A stretch of 14,037 nt of DNA. It comes from Acidobacteriota bacterium. GTDB lineage: Bacteria; Acidobacteriota; Terriglobia; UBA7540. Positions 13,485 through 14,037 of this stretch are shown in pieces (position 1 is the first letter of the stretch; the number at the start of each line of letters is the position of its first letter). The notes under the pieces are model-generated. The model ran no database searches and was not told the origin of the DNA. It worked only from the letters and a program-made list of their open reading frames with translations. The position numbers and the translations under genes were made by a program. Where the stretch lies: assembly GCA_021827245.1 (NCBI GenBank), contig JAKAWN010000152.1:1-14037 (forward strand). The letters are read 5' to 3'.

Positions 13485-13934
13485 GTTACGTCATTTCCCC
13501 AAGAACGTCTCAGCATTGGACCCCGGCATGATTAACAGATCCCCGCCTTGTGGACCGCTTGCTTGGCGGAAGAGCCATCTTCCGCACAGAGTTGAACCGC
13601 TTTGCGCATGACTTCGAATGAATGCGGCTGACCGCGCGGGCGACTGGGATGCTGCCCCCGTCGAGGGGCCTTTCTTCCTCCCTGAAACTTTACCATTGCC
13701 TTCCATGGGCGGCACTGCTTGTGGTTCCTCAGGAAACCCTGGCGTTGGAGTGTTACCTTCTTTCCTCAGGAATCTCGCCCATGATCTGGTCGTCGGCGGA
13801 TTCCTGAGGCCGCGCCGGACTTTCGGCAGAGACAGCTTTGCAATGCAGTGGACTGGCCGCACGATGCGCAGGGACGTACGCTTTCAGCGCGTTACGGTGC
13901 GGTTCGTTTCTTTAAAATCAAAAGCCGCTACCTG
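13485..13934. other. intergenic region upstream of the flippase
   Basis: Open frames on both strands here lack ribosome binding sites and recognisable homology. A perfect 8-bp hairpin GCGGAAGA-gcca-TCTTCCGC lies at 13566-13585, about 80 bp upstream of the flippase start, without a T-run on either strand. The motif cctcagg recurs three times in direct or inverted form between about 13725 and 13810. Confidence 0.4.
13566..13585. other. perfect 8-bp stem-loop
   Basis: GCGGAAGA and TCTTCCGC pair completely around a 4-base loop (13574-13577). The position between two same-strand genes would suit mRNA processing, attenuation or a protein-binding site. It is not a classical terminator because no T-run follows. 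Confidence 0.6.
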
Positions 13935-14037
13935 CTACCCGAGACTGAAATCGTAGGGGTCGCGCAGATTGCTCATCTTGCGCGGCAATTCTGTCAACGG
14001 CCCCATCCATTCCAATTGTTGCTGAATGTCATCGTGG
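13935..14037 (-). CDS. C-terminal end of an unidentified protein (partial)
   Basis: The minus strand stays open from the right edge of the window to TAG at 13935-13937, giving 33 residues that include EWMGPLTELPRKMSNLRDPYDFSLG. The composition is natural-looking, with varied residues and good third-position G/C use, and differs from the random frames around it. The start lies beyond the window. I cannot assign a family. Position suggests a gene of the same polysaccharide cluster as the flippase. Confidence 0.5.
   Translation of the reverse strand, partial: HDDIQQQLEWMGPLTELPRKMSNLRDPYDFSLG

Noticed and set aside
12384..13535. Long plus-strand open frame (383 codons) opposite the flippase
   Set aside because: It is antisense to a clear membrane flippase, has a charged, low-complexity composition with no recognisable domain, and is explained by the codon bias of the real gene.
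13491..13956. Overlapping open frames on both strands (13491-13862 minus, 13618-13956 plus)
   Set aside because: Neither has a ribosome binding site, domain or natural composition. They overlap each other, and the plus one overlaps the real C-terminal coding end at 13935-14037.

Overview
The window reads as chromosomal DNA from a G+C-rich (about 55-60% by eye) soil-type bacterium. An acidobacterium (Acidobacteriota) is my best guess. The hints are a secreted sedolisin (S53) carrying C-terminal Ig-like domains, a large Ig/beta-helix surface protein, a REP-associated tyrosine transposase (RAYT), and many dispersed GTAG-footed palindromes and 'cacagag' composite repeats. No rRNA, tRNA or marker gene is present, so taxonomy is inference.

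Layout. 1-1100 is a mobile or repetitive zone. The tail of an IS481-type transposase is cut off by a REP palindrome. A RAYT transposase (138-680, minus) follows, boxed by inverted REPs, then a 77-bp duplicate of the RAYT upstream flank and a second type of GTAG palindrome. 1100-1594 is non-coding with hairpins. 1595-2537 holds two tandem stand-alone receiver-like proteins that have lost key phosphotransfer residues. 2538-3296 is non-coding and contains a 127-bp composite repeat. About 3297/3366-5069 encodes a secreted, probably lipid-anchored Ig plus parallel beta-helix protein. 5070-5492 holds a second copy of the composite repeat. 5493-6080 is a YdeI/DUF1801-type gene of clearly lower G+C. 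6345-8333 (minus) is a secreted S53 serine peptidase.

A divergent promoter region (8334-8616) carries a perfect TGTGA-N6-TCACA (CRP-type) site. It precedes the most interesting pair: a radical SAM enzyme with an unusual CX10CX2C cluster motif (8617-9939) and an Fe(II)/2-oxoglutarate oxygenase (10024-10761), co-directional and 84 nt apart. Converging on them is a NarL/LuxR-type regulator with an atypical receiver (10917-11651, minus). It has a 20-bp perfect-arm palindrome just upstream, and further up a sigma70-like promoter with an exact FNR-type site (TTGAT-N4-ATCAA). A Wzx-like polysaccharide flippase (12198-13484, minus) and the C-terminal end of an unidentified minus-strand gene (13935-14037) close the window.

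How they may fit together: the radical SAM and 2OG-oxygenase genes look like a two-gene oxidative tailoring or biosynthetic operon under CRP/FNR-family control. The flippase and the partial gene suggest a surface polysaccharide locus continuing past the right edge. The left half looks like accessory DNA shaped by repeat mobilisation.
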